A stretch of 64,000 bases of DNA from Fragum whitleyi (taxonomy: Eukaryota > Mollusca > Bivalvia > Cardiida > Cardiidae). The notes beneath the pieces are model-generated. The model did not search any database. It was not told where the DNA came from and was given only the letters and a program-made list of their open reading frames with translations. A program made the position numbers and the translations under genes. The DNA is taken from contig OX411549.1 in NCBI GenBank assembly GCA_948146395.1, positions 32,634,693 through 32,698,692 of the forward strand, written 5' to 3'. Shown piece by piece: positions 32,691-44,864 of the stretch. How positions within the stretch are numbered: the first letter of the stretch is position 1; each line of letters begins with the position of its first letter.

Positions 32691-32842
32691 TTTACCTATA
32701 TATCCGAAAATTGATTCAAAAATACGCCCAGATTATTGTTTGGCTTCAAACAAATATTTCTGATAAATAAAATATGTAAACAATGTTGTAAATGGCTTTG
32801 ACTTCAACATTATTTATTCATTTCAGTCACTGATTTTGCGGA

Positions 32843-33117
32843 CCCCTGATTTGGCGTAGTTCCCTTACGCAATTTACGCAAGTGCGTAAAAATAATCCTC
32901 TGTTGAATAATATCTAGATGAATGATCATAGCATCGAAACTACAGCTTATTCAAGCTGTAGTTACGATGTTTTGATTATTCACCAACACTCGGGTGCGGA
33001 CGGAGGAAATTCATATTATGTCACACTTTTCTCATATTGCCTTTGTTCTATATATATGCTTTAGTTGTCGCCTTCTGAGTGCGTATAAATTTAAAGGCCT
33101 AGATCCGCCCATAATTT
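32843..33117. mobile_element. MITE (GGGCGTAACT family) with P2 hairpin, copy 2
   Basis: Same order as at 24697: GGCGTAGTT...ACGCAATTTACGCAAGTGCG, hairpin AACTACAGCTT-ATTC-AAGCTGTAGTT, GATTATTCACCAACACTCG, CGCCTTCTGAGTGCG, end GATCCGCCC. Confidence 0.75.
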
Positions 33118-33261
33118 TGATGCATGAAATACATCACCTGAAATAAAATCCGCATCAATCATACGAAACGGATGCAGATAAGCCTAGGCTCAACATTTTT
33201 CAAAAAGAAGAAATCAAAAAGTTATCACGACAAACAATTTCTAGTTTTATCACCCTGATCA

Positions 33262-33465
33262 CGGGCGTAACTACCTTTACGCACATTACGCAAGTACCGG
33301 TAAAAGACTAAGTCCTCTTTCGAAAAATTTTGTTGATATCTAGTGACAATAACATCGTAAATACAGCCGCTATTCAAGGTGTAGTTACGATGCTATGATT
33401 ATTCACCTACGCTCATTTTATAATAGGTTACTATTTTGATTGATTTCGTCTGGGTATAAAAATGT
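33262..33465. mobile_element. MITE (GGGCGTAACT family) with P2 hairpin, copy 3
   Basis: GGGCGTAACTACCTTTACGC, ACGCAAGTACCGG, hairpin with an expanded AATACAGCC-GCTATTC-AAGGTGTAGTT apex, GATTATTCACCTACGCTC. The right part is shortened. It lies about 145 bp from copy 2 in the same orientation. Confidence 0.65.
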
Positions 33466-33469
33466 TTAT

Positions 33470-35530
33470 AATTAATTCATACAATCTCACTTAACGAGAA
33501 AAAAGGGGGTGACCAAACGAAAATTAAATGCACAGCCGGCGTAGCATGGTTAGGTGTTTCCTAAGCCTCTGAGCAAAATGTCCATACTACAACTGTTGGC
33601 AGTCGGTTTCATTCATGATTTAGACATATAACTGAATTTGGACGTTCCTTACCTAGACGTTTCGCTACTTTAAATTTGCTAGTGAAACGTCTTAACAATA
33701 AAATTGAATGTCTACACGTCTCACTTTATAAAAAAGGGTCAGAAAGACCAGAAAATTTAAACAATAGTTAGGCGTCTTTATAGTGAAATCACAGGTACTT
33801 GAACCGTGCCACGCTGACACCAGAAGGTTAGTGGACACCTGAGCGGTTTTGTTTTTTTTTCTCGATAGGAACTGACGGTGGAGTCAGTATTTTACTGGTT
33901 TGTAAACTAAAATAATCGTTTTCATTTCAAATTTTAGTATCACTGTTGAGATAAATAGTTCTTCTTTTAGGAAATGGACCAACCTTTTCATCAATTACAT
34001 AAAATTGCGTATGAAGGAAGGATTTTTATGTGGTAAAATCTTAATTTCAGCTTAAAACCATTCCAAAAAATATTTTTTTAATATAAAATGGTTCCAAAAT
34101 ACAAATTTTGTCTATCTAGTTAATGTTAATATTTTCGAATTTTCCACTCTTAAAATCGATGGGTGATGGAGGCTGTTCAGTAGTAAAAAAATGTAAACAT
34201 ATAGTAAAAAAATCGGTGGTTTTTATACTAAACATTTGACAGAAGAAATGTCCATTATTCCTTATTTTGAAATGCTGGGTAGCATATGGACGGTTATGTC
34301 ATCTCTAACTTAAATATCACGTAATTTGTACCGTTATTACCGTCGCCTGGTTGCCTAGTTTTCCTCGTGAAAATCCCAACACAGGCGTTTAATAAAGCTT
34401 TTTGATTGGTATAAATATGTGACTATGAGTTTCATCTCAGAATAGATAAAAACAATCATCAATTATCTGGCCAAACGGTTTTTGAACAAAGAGAGAATTC
34501 ACCCAGATTGATATACCAAGGAAGTAAATATATTCGACAAACTTAAATTTATAAGAACACTCTTTATAAAAAACACCTTTTGTACATAAACGACTCACTT
34601 AAAATCATACACCTTTGACTCGGCTTCTATGCAAATCAGAACTATTTTTGGATAGACAATTTGCTGTTCCGTTTAAAACAGAAACGAGAAGGTGTGAAAG
34701 GCTGAGAGTGAACGTATAGACGGACGGACAAATCCACTATTTTACATTAAAAAATTCTCAAAAACAAAATTCTTCATGGTATTAGATGAAAAATATGACA
34801 TGACAAGAAAAGAATACGTTTCATTAATTTGATTCTGATATTTTTGGCAAAACGGTCCGATATAGAAGTCAAACGGACTATAAGAGGTTCCATATATTTC
34901 CTCTGTTTGTACTAAAAGTCCAATAGGAAAAAGAACAATCCTGTTTTTCTATAAATTCGCCTCAATATCCTTTTTAGCATATCTAAATATTAATAACATT
35001 TGTATCGGTAATATTCATCTCATAAGGAAGGGGAATTGGAATAAATTGAAAATCTAACGCGTCTTCTGGCTGTTACAACACACGTTTCTAATCCGACATG
35101 TATTTATACAAAACCCGACACCATAACAGTTTTCAGTTAGAAACTTTAACATGTTCTCGTAAATAAACTTATTGTCAATGTGCCAGTTCTCGGGGATGAG
35201 TGATGCTTACAAAATTTCCAATGGAGCAGAGATGGAAAATGCAATTTTTTGCATGGTTTTCTTTGAAATTTTAGACTACGTAATTTACTTCAGGCTTTAT
35301 ACCGTAAATGGGATTTGGCATAAAAAGACATTTGTAATGATCTAGACTTCCTTTTTAATGGTAATCTTTTCAAAACAAATGTTAAAATTATGATACTTGT
35401 GCAGGCTTCGCTCCTGTAGAATACAACAATCGCTTGATGTTTGATGTCTAAATGGTAAAGTAACAATTTCCTTGATGATATTTGTGGATTATATGGATTT
35501 AACGGAAGATAATCACTAGATAAACTCAAC
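33470..35530. other. Mostly unique sequence, no gene seen
   Basis: No exon-like segment or known repeat. A short hairpin (GACGTTTCGCTA / TAGTGAAACGTC) lies at 33657-33692. A GACGGACGGACA remnant at 34720 may be the last trace of an array element. Confidence 0.4.
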
Positions 35531-35534
35531 GCCT

Positions 35535-35885
35535 AAAATATCAAAAACTTATACCCCGCTTTCGTGCGTTTTACTCTATCTAGCGTTATTTAAGCGGGAC
35601 CAAATAAGTGACGATATCGTGAACCTTGCAAAATAACCACTGCAAAATGACGCGCTTTAAGAAAATTTGTCTTAAAATTCTCACAATATGTATCATTTTT
35701 GTATTTGGGGAAAATAGAATATCAGTTTGTTCTTCGAGTAAGATCAATTGATATTTCATTTCATGACCACCAAAAGCTATATTTCCACCAGTGGCTCCGC
35801 AACTGGTGAAAATCTAGCTTTTGTTGTTCAATCAATGAAATGAATAGCGTTCTTACACTATTCACAAACGATTATACATACAACA
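35535..35885 (+). mobile_element. Long MITE with central hairpin, Q family, copy 2
   Basis: AAAAACTTATACCCCGCTTT, AAATAAGTGACGA, TGCAAAATGACGCGCTTTA, GTTTGTTCTTCGAGTAAGAT, then a hairpin whose arms contain CACCAAAAGCTA / TAGCTTTTGTTG, then ATGAAAT. Same order and spacing as at 55030. Confidence 0.7.
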
Positions 35886-36174
35886 TATAGGAAATGCTGC
35901 AACTACCGTTTGGAGCACTAGAAATATCACTATTACTGAAACGGGCAACATACAGGTTTGCAGTCAAGATTAACCAATCAAGAACTGAACTTTTGATGCA
36001 TTTGAAAAGGTTTAACTCGCATTCGTTGATGTTCGCTACCTTACATTTAAGGCTTGTCTTATCTTAATACTGAAACCGAACAAGACTTTCGTCGATAAAC
36101 TGTATTCGCAGCTTGGGATTCTAAAGACCTCTCCTGCAGTATAACTCTGTCTGTTTTTTTTTTTTTTTTTTTTA

Positions 36175-36840
36175 TCCAAGAGTTTCAAGAGTTTTCAAGG
36201 GTTTTATTAAATTGGCAAACCCCATAACCTGGGTACAAGTGATAAATATACAGACATTACCAATTAACAACCATTCGGAGGAAAGTTCCATTTATAAGCT
36301 TGTTGACTAAATAAGTGTACCTTTAAATCTCAATATATGGTGGTATGTAGGTCTCCCCGGACTGGTGCGCAACAAAGTTAAACCATGATTTTGCTCAATT
36401 TATGTGAAACTATTCCTGGTAGGCCTGCGTATACTTATTTGCATTTTCGCCTGAAATATCTCCACAGCAAATAAATAATTCAGTAACTATTTCAATTAAA
36501 TACGTTTAAAATCTCTTGAAATTATTTCGGAATTACCTTACAAAATTGTGCAACTCTAAAATAGTTGTTACATCACCGGAGGTCATAATTCTATGAAAAG
36601 AATTCATATTTGACGCTTGATAACATTTCTTGGCATATACACTTTTCTGGTATCTTTAAAATAAGTACATCTAATATATATTAAAACTCGTCACCCATTT
36701 TTATTCAACCTACCTAACTCACATATCCTGTCATCCCTTAGGGTCCTAAAATCTTCCCCATTCAATTGTTCAAAATTTAGTGATCGAAATTGACAAAGAG
36801 ATTTTGCATCTTGAAGAATATTAAAGTAATTTTCAAATCC
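36175..36840. other. No feature seen apart from a poly-T run at its left
   Basis: A T-homopolymer of about 24 bases at 36149-36173 precedes unremarkable AT-rich sequence. Confidence 0.4.
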
Positions 36841-36845
36841 AAATT

Positions 36846-37131
36846 GCCGCTGTTTTAGCGCAGTTTGTAGTACGTCGGACCGTCATTCCAGAGGTCCTGA
36901 GTTCGATTCCCGACGGCGGCACTCATTCTTTCCGACTATTTGCCTCCCATAAACGGGTCGATAAATCGTAGACCTATGTGGGATAGCAGCTGGGGGCTTG
37001 GAAAGGATGTGATGGTAGTACTGGCGTGAGAAATACCAGGAATCTATTGTTAGGTGCTCCAGCCGCCAAGATATAGCCGAAAGATTGTTGAGAGCGCCGT
37101 AAAACCCCATTCAAACAAACAAATTCAATTC
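36846..37131 (+). mobile_element. Full-length Meta-type SINE
   Basis: tRNA-like head (GCCGCTGTTTTAGCGCAG, B box GAGTTCGATTCCCGAC, closing GGCGGCA), core TTTCCGACTATTTG...GACCTATGTGGGATAGCAG, GGAAAGGATGTGATGGTAGT, GAAATACCAGGAATC, TTGTTAGGTGCTCCAGC, 3' GTAAAACCCCATTC and tail AAACAAACAAA. Flanks TTCAAATCCAAA and TTCAATTCCAAA look like an aged target-site duplication. Confidence 0.85.
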
Positions 37132-37667
37132 CAAAGACTTATTTAAAGATCCGGAGGTTATATGCAATTTAGGCTTTCAAACATTTTTCATTGGAGCTAT
37201 GTGCATTTCATTAAATTTCATATGAGGTTTAATCAGTAGCAAGAAAAGCCACTTTCCTCGAGTATATCATACTCTGCCAAAACCCAATCATTCTCGATTT
37301 AATTTCAATTGAGACAGGGTGTCTTCACCGTAAAGAATTGATCGATGCGTTGATTTCTTAAATTTCAGAATTGTTTTAAAGAACTGAAAGCATGACATAA
37401 CAAAGGAAATTATGGGTTTCAAGCCAGTAGTATCTGAACAATATACTTAAATGGGAATAGAACCATAGTATCAAACAATTTCAGTTGAATGTTAAAAGAT
37501 AATTTACCGACCCATAATATACATATACGTATATTTCGAGTCCCTGGATAATTGTAGCGTACTTGACTTTTTGAGAAACATTGTATAAAAGCCTTCAAAG
37601 GATTCTACAACGTAAATATACAGATACAGAAAACATGGCTTTAGGAGCTTGGCTAAAAAGTTTTTTG

Positions 37668-38563
37668 TTATCCCCCACCGTTTTCGGCGAAGGAATATGG
37701 TAATGGTCTCCGTCCGTCATTCCGAGGTTCCGTCATTCCGAGGTTCCGTCACTAATCTTGTCCGGAGCATATCTCCTCAAGTATAAGAGCTATCAACTTG
37801 AAACATTATGTGTGGATAGATCTTATGGGGGAGAAGTGCAGTGCACAAGAACTACAACTCTTAATTGCATAATTTTGGAGTTATTGTTCTTTGTTATTTT
37901 CAATACTTAGATTTTGTCAGGAGCATATCTCCTAAAGTATAAGAGCTATCAACATGAAAGTTTATGGGCGGATAGATCTCATGGGAGAGAAGTGCAGTGC
38001 ATAAGAACTACTACTCTTCCTTGCATAATTTTGGAGTTATTGCCCTTTGTTCTTTTGAGTACTAAGATTATGTCCGGAGTATATCTCCTCAAGTATAATA
38101 GCTATCAACTTGAAAGTTTATGGATGGATAGATCTCATGGGGGAGAAGTGAAGTGCACAAGAACTACAACTCTTAATTGCATAATTTTGGAGTTATTGCC
38201 CTTTGGGGTTTTTTATACTTAGATTTTGTCTGGAGCATATCTCCTAAAGTATAATAGCTATCAACTTGAAACTTTATGGGCGGATAGATCTCATTGGGGA
38301 AAAGTGCAGTGCATAAGAACTTCAACTCTTGCTTGAATAATTTTTGAGTTATTGCCTTTTGGGGTTTTTTTACACTTAGATTTTGTAAGGAGCATTTCTC
38401 CTTAAGTATAAAAGCTATCAACTTGAAACTTTATTTATAACTCTTGCTTGCATAATTTTCCAGTTGTTGCCCTTTGTGAAAAAAATCCTTAATCTATTAG
38501 GCTTCAGTTTACTATCAAGCTTTCATGGCGGGGGATGGCCATGTCCGACATGGCTCTTGTTGT
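37668..38563 (+). mobile_element. H6 array element, uninterrupted copy
   Basis: Left: TTATCCCCCACCGTTTTCGG hairpin and GTCTCCGTCCGTCATTCC (with one tandem duplication of CCGAGGTTCCGTCATT). Middle: about five units of 150-159 bp (GGAGCATATCTCCTAAAGTA, AGAGCTATCAACTTGAAA, GGATAGATCTCATGGGGGAG, TGCATAATTTTGGAGTTATTGCC). Right: hairpin GCCATGTC-C-GACATGGC followed by TCTTGTT. It is the guide for reading the broken copy at 16527-20802. Confidence 0.85.
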
Positions 38564-39012
38564 TTCTTGTGAAACGACCATATCACCCCCTAACAATATT
38601 GTAATCATCACATTTGGTATTTTCTAACGGAAATAGGTATCAATAGCGGGAATCTCAAACGCATGCGTGAGTAAAAATCTTCCATGACAGATTGGTAATG
38701 ACAATTTGGCGAAATTAAAAAAAGAAAACAGTCTAGCGTAGATGTATTCAACTTGAAATGTATTATGTAAGCCGTTTTTATTATAGTTTCCTATTGTTTA
38801 ACACGATTTGATACCAATAAGCAAAGGAGAGAGAGAGAGGGGGGGGGGGGGGGACTGGAGCCTCACCATTTCATTTTCAAACCAATATATTCACAAGCCA
38901 CCCACTGGAGCCTGATCATTTTCATTTTTCATGCCAATATTCAATAAAAATTTTGTAATACTAAGGAAATAAAACCCTCTTTGCCTTTAATAAAGTCTAC
39001 TAATTTAGTACC

Positions 39013-39075
39013 TGAGAGGCAGTGGTTTAAACCAACTGCTACAAATTTACAGCTGGGCTGGCTGGTTTTTAACCC
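39013..39075 (-). mobile_element. Fragment of the second SINE family
   Basis: GAGAGGCAGTGGTTTAAACC and TTTACAGCTGGGCTGGCTGG match the tail region seen at 29375 and 60712. Confidence 0.4.
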
Positions 39076-39214
39076 TTGTCATAGGGAATAAAAATCTCTG
39101 CAATATTACACTAAAATAAAAGTGTTGAAGACTGAAAAAAAGAAGTTGTGTGCAAATATTGCTCTCAAAAATAAGTCTTTACATGCTTCTTGATCAAAAA
39201 GACATACAGGTGGT

Positions 39215-39305
39215 CTAGACAAAAATCAGACTGCACATATGTGCAGGCTGATTTTTTGTCTATACTTCCTGCCAAAGCGGGATTATTCTGGGTTTATTTT
39301 ACGCT
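39215..39305. mobile_element. Fragment of a TTAA-type MITE, inverted
   Basis: GACAAAAATCAGACTGCACA, TATGTGCAGGCTGATTTTT and CCTGCCAAAGCGGGATTATTC follow the inner part of the CCCTTGTCATGC family in reverse. Confidence 0.55.
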
Positions 39306-39319
39306 AGGAAGCTGGTTGA

Positions 39320-39660
39320 AACTTATTATAGCAATGAGGCGGAAACCAAGCGTAAAATAGACGGAATTTTAGGCGAATTATGTTAATTAAGCGTAATTTT
39401 TTTACAGGCGTAATCACTTGCTAGCAGAAAAACCAGGCGGAATTATTGAGCGGACTCCGTCTAGCTTTCCGCTAGTAATAGCAATGAGGCGGAAACCAAG
39501 CGTAAAATAGACGTAATTTGAGGCGAATTATGCTAATTAAGCAGAATATTTCTACAGGCGTAAATGCTTGTAGTTGAAAAACCAGGCCGAATTGACTAGC
39601 GGATTACGTCTCATTTTCCGCTTGTGAGCTGGTATGGAACCAGGTGGAAACATAAATGAG
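39320..39660 (+). repeat. Two 150-bp units packed with a GCGKAA motif
   Basis: A 150-bp direct duplication (GCAATGAGGCGGAAACCAAG at 39331 and 39481). Each unit carries about eight to ten variants of RGCGKAA (GGCGGAA, AGCGTAA, GACGGAA, GGCGTAA), spaced about 12 to 20 bases apart, and ends with GTCT-CTTTCCGCT. A related region lies at 45235-45550 in the reverse sense. Class unknown. Confidence 0.75.
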
Positions 39661-39749
39661 ACAGAATTTTAGTTAAAAGGGAATGTATAATTGGTTGGAT
39701 TCTACAATAATATCTCAATTCTTAACTATAAGATCCGTCATAAAACAAA

Positions 39750-40006
39750 GATTCCCCACCAGGGCTTTGTTCAATTTCTGCAGAAGGTTACTGGATAAAG
39801 TTCAATTGTGACCTTGACCTTTAATCTTTGTAACCAAAAACAATATGGCACTGCCCTTGGTCATGGGCAACAATAGTACAAAGTCCATTATTCTAGGACA
39901 CTTTGTTCCTATGTTAGAGCATGGTAACAAAAAAGGTCTAAGAAGGTATGTCAGACAAACAGGGTGAAACCAATATTCCCCTCTCTACTTTGTAGATGGG
40001 GGCGAT
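39750..40006. mobile_element. F1 element, single-unit copy, older
   Basis: TTCCCCACCAGGGCTTTGTT at the left, TGTGACCTTGACCTTTAATC, GGCACTGCCCTTGGTCATGG, AAAAGGTCTAAGAAGG and the right end CCCTCTCTACTTTGTAGATGGGGG. The microsatellite is reduced to CAGACAAACAG. Confidence 0.65.
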
Positions 40007-40227
40007 AATAAAGAAATAAATCTTTACATGTACAAATTAGTAAACAAAACAAGATCTTGACACACTATTGAGACAACAGACTCAGCATGATCCCATAACC
40101 TCACCTTAAGCACTTAGTGTTCTGGTGAGATACAAAACTCAACTTGATTGATATCACATATTCTCAAGGAATAAAGAATAGGTCATCCTTTCGAGGCCAA
40201 AATGAAATTCATATTCAGGGTTTCAAC

Positions 40228-40486
40228 AAAATGTTTTTGTAAAACACTTCTGCCCTTGAAATGGCTTTTTTTTTTTTTTTTTAAATATATTTGACCTTGA
40301 AGAATGCCTTGATCTTGAGTGATCACTTTGAATTATCTGCTTTGTTCATGTAAAATATAAGCATTGTCAATCCAAAAGTTTTGAAGTTATAGGAAAATAT
40401 TTGGTTATAAGGTTAAGTTTTGGCAGACAGACAGACTTGGTAAAACAATATGCCCCCTATCTTATTGATGTGGGAGCATAAAAATG
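40228..40486 (+). mobile_element. F2 element (GATGTGTTTGTGAAAC family), older copy
   Basis: AATGTTTTTGTAAAACAC at the left, TTGACCTTGAAGAATGCC, GGTTAAGTTTTGGCAGACAG and the decayed right hairpin TATGCCCCCTATCTT...GTGGGAGCATA. Confidence 0.65.
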
Positions 40487-40923
40487 TCTTTTTACTCAAG
40501 TCTCTAGTTCTCAAGCCCCTGAGTAATGAAAAAATTGTGTGAACATAGCAATTTCTCCTTTTCCCTACATACTAGGTACATGTAATTATATTTCAGAGTA
40601 CAATCGCTTTGAATTCTAGCTTCTTTAGATTTACCTAATGAACAATTACTCTATTCATTCCAAAATCAGGGTTCAACACTTTTTTTACCTTCAGCATGCT
40701 GATCCCTTATGTCCTAAATCTTACAGTATCTCCCTGATAAAAACAAGTCCTTGATGGAGACTATATTCATTCATGAACACTTGAATTATTATTCTAGTAT
40801 AAGGAAAATAGTGAGTGAATAAAAATGCATATAACAAGCAATAATTTATTTTCTCACTATGTTTTCCTCAGTGGAATGAAACTATGTGTTGAAAAGAAAC
40901 AACTAAAATTACATGATTTGGTA

Positions 40924-41218
40924 AACAAGAGCACAGCATGCCAGTACCTGCAATCAGCTGCAGGTGCTAGATAATGAAAAAATCCAAAAAAAGGGGCATA
41001 ACTCTTACAAAAAAGATGCTATAGTTATACCACTCGATAGTCTTGGTAGCTATCGTGATAGTGAACACATGCCAAATTTTAAGTTCATATCTTCATTAAC
41101 AAGAGATATGACCAAGGTTTAAGTTTGTCAGTTGCCAACACATACGCCAATACAAATGCAAACAACACCAATGTGATGATAATACCTTGATGTTTTGTTG
41201 TTAAACAGCCGAGCTGAA
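40924..41218 (-). mobile_element. K-family element
   Basis: AACAAGAGCACAGCATGCC edge, then CAGCTGCAGGTGCTAGATAA, GGGGCATAACTCTTACAA, GTGAACACATGCCAAATTTT, AACAAGAGATATGACCAAGG and AACAGCCGAGCTG at the far edge. Same order as at 7998 and 58491. Confidence 0.65.
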
Positions 41219-41535
41219 AATCTTGGACAAGTACTATAGGCCTGAAGAGCCTTTGACATGGTGGTTACTATCAATCCTCCAAAAGATCTACAGGTCCTAG
41301 GACAAGTTTTAAGTATTGATCACTGAAAATCCATAGTTACGTGCCATGAGCTCTGCTATACACAAGCCCAATTTTTACATTGGCGTTAGAGCTATAGATC
41401 AAAAATTTATTTGAATGGCACAATTACTCAGACTTTAGATCTGCATTTTTTTTTCAAATTCCTACCCTATTTTGTGTGTGCTCAAAGGGAATGAATTGAT
41501 GAAACATTTCGAATGAGTACCCACAACATAGTATT

Positions 41536-41785
41536 TGATGAAAAATATAAATTTTCATTTTGAAAGGGAAATCACTAGCTCTGTTGGCGCCAATGCTTGG
41601 CTAGATGATCCAGATAAAAAAAAACTTAGTAAAAAGGGGCATATCACACAGTTTTCCACAGTAGATCATATAGTGAACACATATGGAAAATTTCAAGCAG
41701 ATCTCTATACAATTGTATTTCAAATAATGACAAAGATACAATGACGGCATGATGAAAAACTTCAATTTTTATGTTCTAGAACAGC
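41536..41785 (-). mobile_element. K-family element, degraded
   Basis: GGGGCATATCACACAG, AGTGAACACATATGGAAAATTT, TGACAAAGATACAATGACGG and AACAGCCAAGC follow the order of better copies. The left edge is not clear. Confidence 0.45.
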
Positions 41786-41891
41786 CAAGCAAAAAGGAAT
41801 GACAACTTTCACATAAGAAGAAGGATAAATTTATACATTATGTAATAGTACTTCAAAAAAAATTCAAATTTCTTTATTTTCAGTCATCAAA

Positions 41892-42012
41892 TTATTCTTG
41901 ATATTCATCCATTTTCTGTTCAGTGAATCCTCTCTGTAAATTCCTCATTAATTTCAACCATTTTTGTCCAGAACGTAAAATGACCATCAAGCCAGACTGG
42001 AATTGACATATT
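41892..42012 (-). CDS. Possible terminal coding exon, unrecognised
   Basis: After an acceptor with a T-rich tract (TTTATTTTTCAG) the frame stays open for 39 codons (starts ICQFQSGLMVIL, ends TEQKMDEYQE) and then stops with TAA; an AATAAA follows within 14 bases (41873-41878 on the plus strand). It lies outside recognisable repeats. I do not know the protein. The segment at 42871-42966 on the same strand could be an upstream exon of the same gene. A chance open frame of this length is quite possible. Confidence 0.3.
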
Positions 42013-42870
42013 CTGAAAAATAAAATAAATAATCATCACATTACTTGGCCCAAAACTATACAACTTTTTGCATTCTCTAATGAGAATTTTTTCAAACTAT
42101 AGCTTGATATTAAAGCTTTTATTTTGTATGTTCATAAAAGATAATATTAATAAGTTGTAAAGAACAACTTATTAATTTCATTTTTTATGTTCCACATTTA
42201 TTCATATTCTAGATTTAGTCCACAACTGATTTTCTTTTGAAAACCAGAAAAGTTTAAGTTCTTGGTAAAATTTCTTGCCAGAAATTTTAATTTCTCATTT
42301 CATTTGGCTAAATGAGATATCTTTGCACATGACATTCTGAACCAGAATTATCGCTGCAAGGGTTATTTAGCAGTTTATCTACTTGTAAATCTGTGAACTT
42401 TGACAGTCCCAGATTGAGTAACCATATGATTTCTACACACTTTCTTCTCAAATATTTACTAAATCTAATTCAAAATACTTATAGCTTCAAAATGTGAGAA
42501 AACTTTAACCGAATTCACTGTATGATTTGTATAAGGCAAAAAGTATCGAAACAATGTATTGAGGATGTTGAGCAATTTTTTTGTGTTGAAAATATTGGGT
42601 GTATTGCACACAGTTTCATCTATGTGTCCTACCTGAAATATTCTGAGGGTCAAACTCAAGCCTCAGCAAATTGGTTGTTTCAATACAGGGAAAAAATAAA
42701 TGATATGGTAATTTGAAAAAAAAAAATGCACCCAAGTATTTTAAGTGAAATGGATATGTAAATACCTTTCATACATACTTGATGCAATCTTGTTAGTTTT
42801 CATAATCCATCTCCTCTCAGTACTGATGATAAGTAGCTTATTTTGTTGATCTTTTGATCCCTGAAAGTCC

Positions 42871-42966
42871 TTAAATCAGGTATTCTGCCCCAAACTCTTC
42901 GGTTAGATGATAAGCTGCCTTCTCATGGCCTCTTTCTAAGTAACAATTAATCAGTCCAGCATAATT
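42871..42966 (-). CDS. Possible coding segment, unrecognised
   Basis: After CATATTAG the frame reads NYAGLINCYLERGHEKAAYH and continues LTEEFGAEYLI to a stop. The pattern (GLI-CYLERG--KAA) is like a helical hairpin of a LisH, TPR or PPR type, but no family can be named. There is no good donor before the stop; a poor one (GA|GTTTGG) would join in phase to 42012. It may be an exon relic. Confidence 0.25.
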   Translation of the reverse strand, partial: NYAGLINCYLERGHEKAAYHLTEEFGAEYLI

Positions 42967-43363
42967 CTAATATGTTCAGGACAAACTTTGTCTGGAAATT
43001 AGAAATAACGCTTGTAAATGGTCAATACAGTAAATACACACTTGGAAAATTCATTCATATATTAAGGTGATTGCTTGAAAAATTATTTTAACTTATATTA
43101 TGAGAGAATGCACAGTGCTCTCAATAAGTGGACATCGACGTAATGTATGACCAAAATTTCAGAAATTACAACAAGAAAATCACTCTTTTATGTAAAAAAC
43201 GTCTGAAATTCAAGAAAAACACCCTGTTATTTGACCCCGGACGTCTATCGATAATCAATGCCAGCATACATTATATCTGACAAAAACAAGTCATATGTAA
43301 CATACATGGTATTGGACAACGCAAGGCGTCATTTCAGCTTCTGTATTTCTCTTTCTTTGTCAG

Positions 43364-43476
43364 ATACAGATCGCTTGGGTCCTTTGATAGGCCTTTTGAA
43401 ACAAATGAAATTCAAATCAGGGGAATATTCCTCAGATCAAACAGCTGTGACTGATAAAATTTCCAAATATTGCTTT
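43364..43476 (+). CDS. Possible internal exon, unrecognised
   Basis: Strong acceptor (TTTCTCTTTCTTTGTCAG) and strong donor (TGCTTT|GTAAGTG) bound 113 nt with an open frame of 37 codons (contains DRLGPLIGLLKQMKFKSGEY and ends DKISKYCF). No partner exon was found on this strand and no family is recognised. Splice-site strength is the only real support. Confidence 0.25.
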
Positions 43477-44169
43477 GTAAGTGTCTAGAATAGATCTACG
43501 GGTAAATTATTCGAAGTGAAAAAAGACGCTACAGGAAAACAATACCGAAAGGTCAATCGACTACCCTCGTCTATAAACAGCATCCTCAAGAACACAAAAA
43601 ATCATGACCTGGAGCTGGATGTCTGTGGTTCAAGCCCTACTGTCACTGGGGAATAAGTTAATAAGTCTAAGGTTCAACTGCCACAACATTTTTTTGCACT
43701 CTGCCTGTAGAATGTTCATCAGCCTTGGAACAACAAGGGGGGGGGGAATAAAGCTGTGTTATATCGAAGGATATCAAAACATCGTAACTAAAATTTGGGT
43801 TAGCAGCATTTCCTAGGTCAATCATGCAAGAAACATCTACAGAGCAATTCCAAATAGAAACTTCAGTTCCTCACATTAGTTTCCAAAATTTATATAAAGA
43901 AATAAAGGGTGATTGAGCAACCAATGTTTGTACCTACAGCCTAAAGTTTAAGCTATGAGTTTTAACCCTTGGAAGTTTATTATTAAAGACCAACCAAGAA
44001 TAATGGACTTTGGGAACAATTAAACTTATTCAAATAAGGAGAGGAGCATTTACAAAGTGTGTAGGAAAGGAAGGTGTTTGGCGGGGATAAGAATTCCTTA
44101 GTTGGTGAGAAAAAACCTTAAAATCGAACATAGAATTACAAAAATTCCTGATTTTGGCCCTTATTGAGA

Positions 44170-44860
44170 GCAGTCTGTACAATATATTCTAAAAAAAACA
44201 TGTTGCTGAAATAGGACATAGGGTCGAAAATTTATTGGTACGAATCTACAAAAATTAATACAATTTGATGTAATTAATTTCATATAATTCTTCTATACCT
44301 TTGGGGTAACAAGGTTAAATGTTGGTTTAATATTTGGAATTGTGAATTAAAATCATGGAATCATTTTAAATTTTTGCATTCCGAAGGACTCACTATTTAC
44401 TGAGTTATAAGTTGACTTATATTTGTAAATTACTTGTTTTCAGCCCTACAGGACAAGATTCTATTAAAAATCATCAAATTACTGCTTTTAACATACCTTC
44501 TATGTGCTATTCATCCTAATGTGATAGGAAATAAGGCAAAAAAACATGTCAACGGAAATTTCATTTAAAATCGGAAGCCATCTTGGATTTATACAGTATA
44601 GACTGGAATCCTAGTCATTTTTAGACTTGACATTATCAACTGCATTCGTTTGGGTAAAGTAAATAAGCTTGTAGAATTTTTTTCAAAAATACTTTCAGAA
44701 ACTATGGTTGTATTTAAAGATATTTACTTGAGAAAAAGAAGATTTTTTGTGAGTATATTCAGATTTTTTTTGAGGGGGTAGGGGATGGGGGTGAATGTGG
44801 GGGGGGGGGGGGAAGCCTTCATATTTCACATGTATGATGATGGCTTGGGACAAGACCTAT
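44170..44860. other. Unclassified AT-rich stretch with a poly-G run
   Basis: Contains AAAATCGGAAGCCATCTTGGAT (given in two overlapping parts), a phrase that looks repeat-derived, and a G-homopolymer near 44801-44812. No gene seen. Confidence 0.3.
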
Positions 44861-44864
44861 CAAA

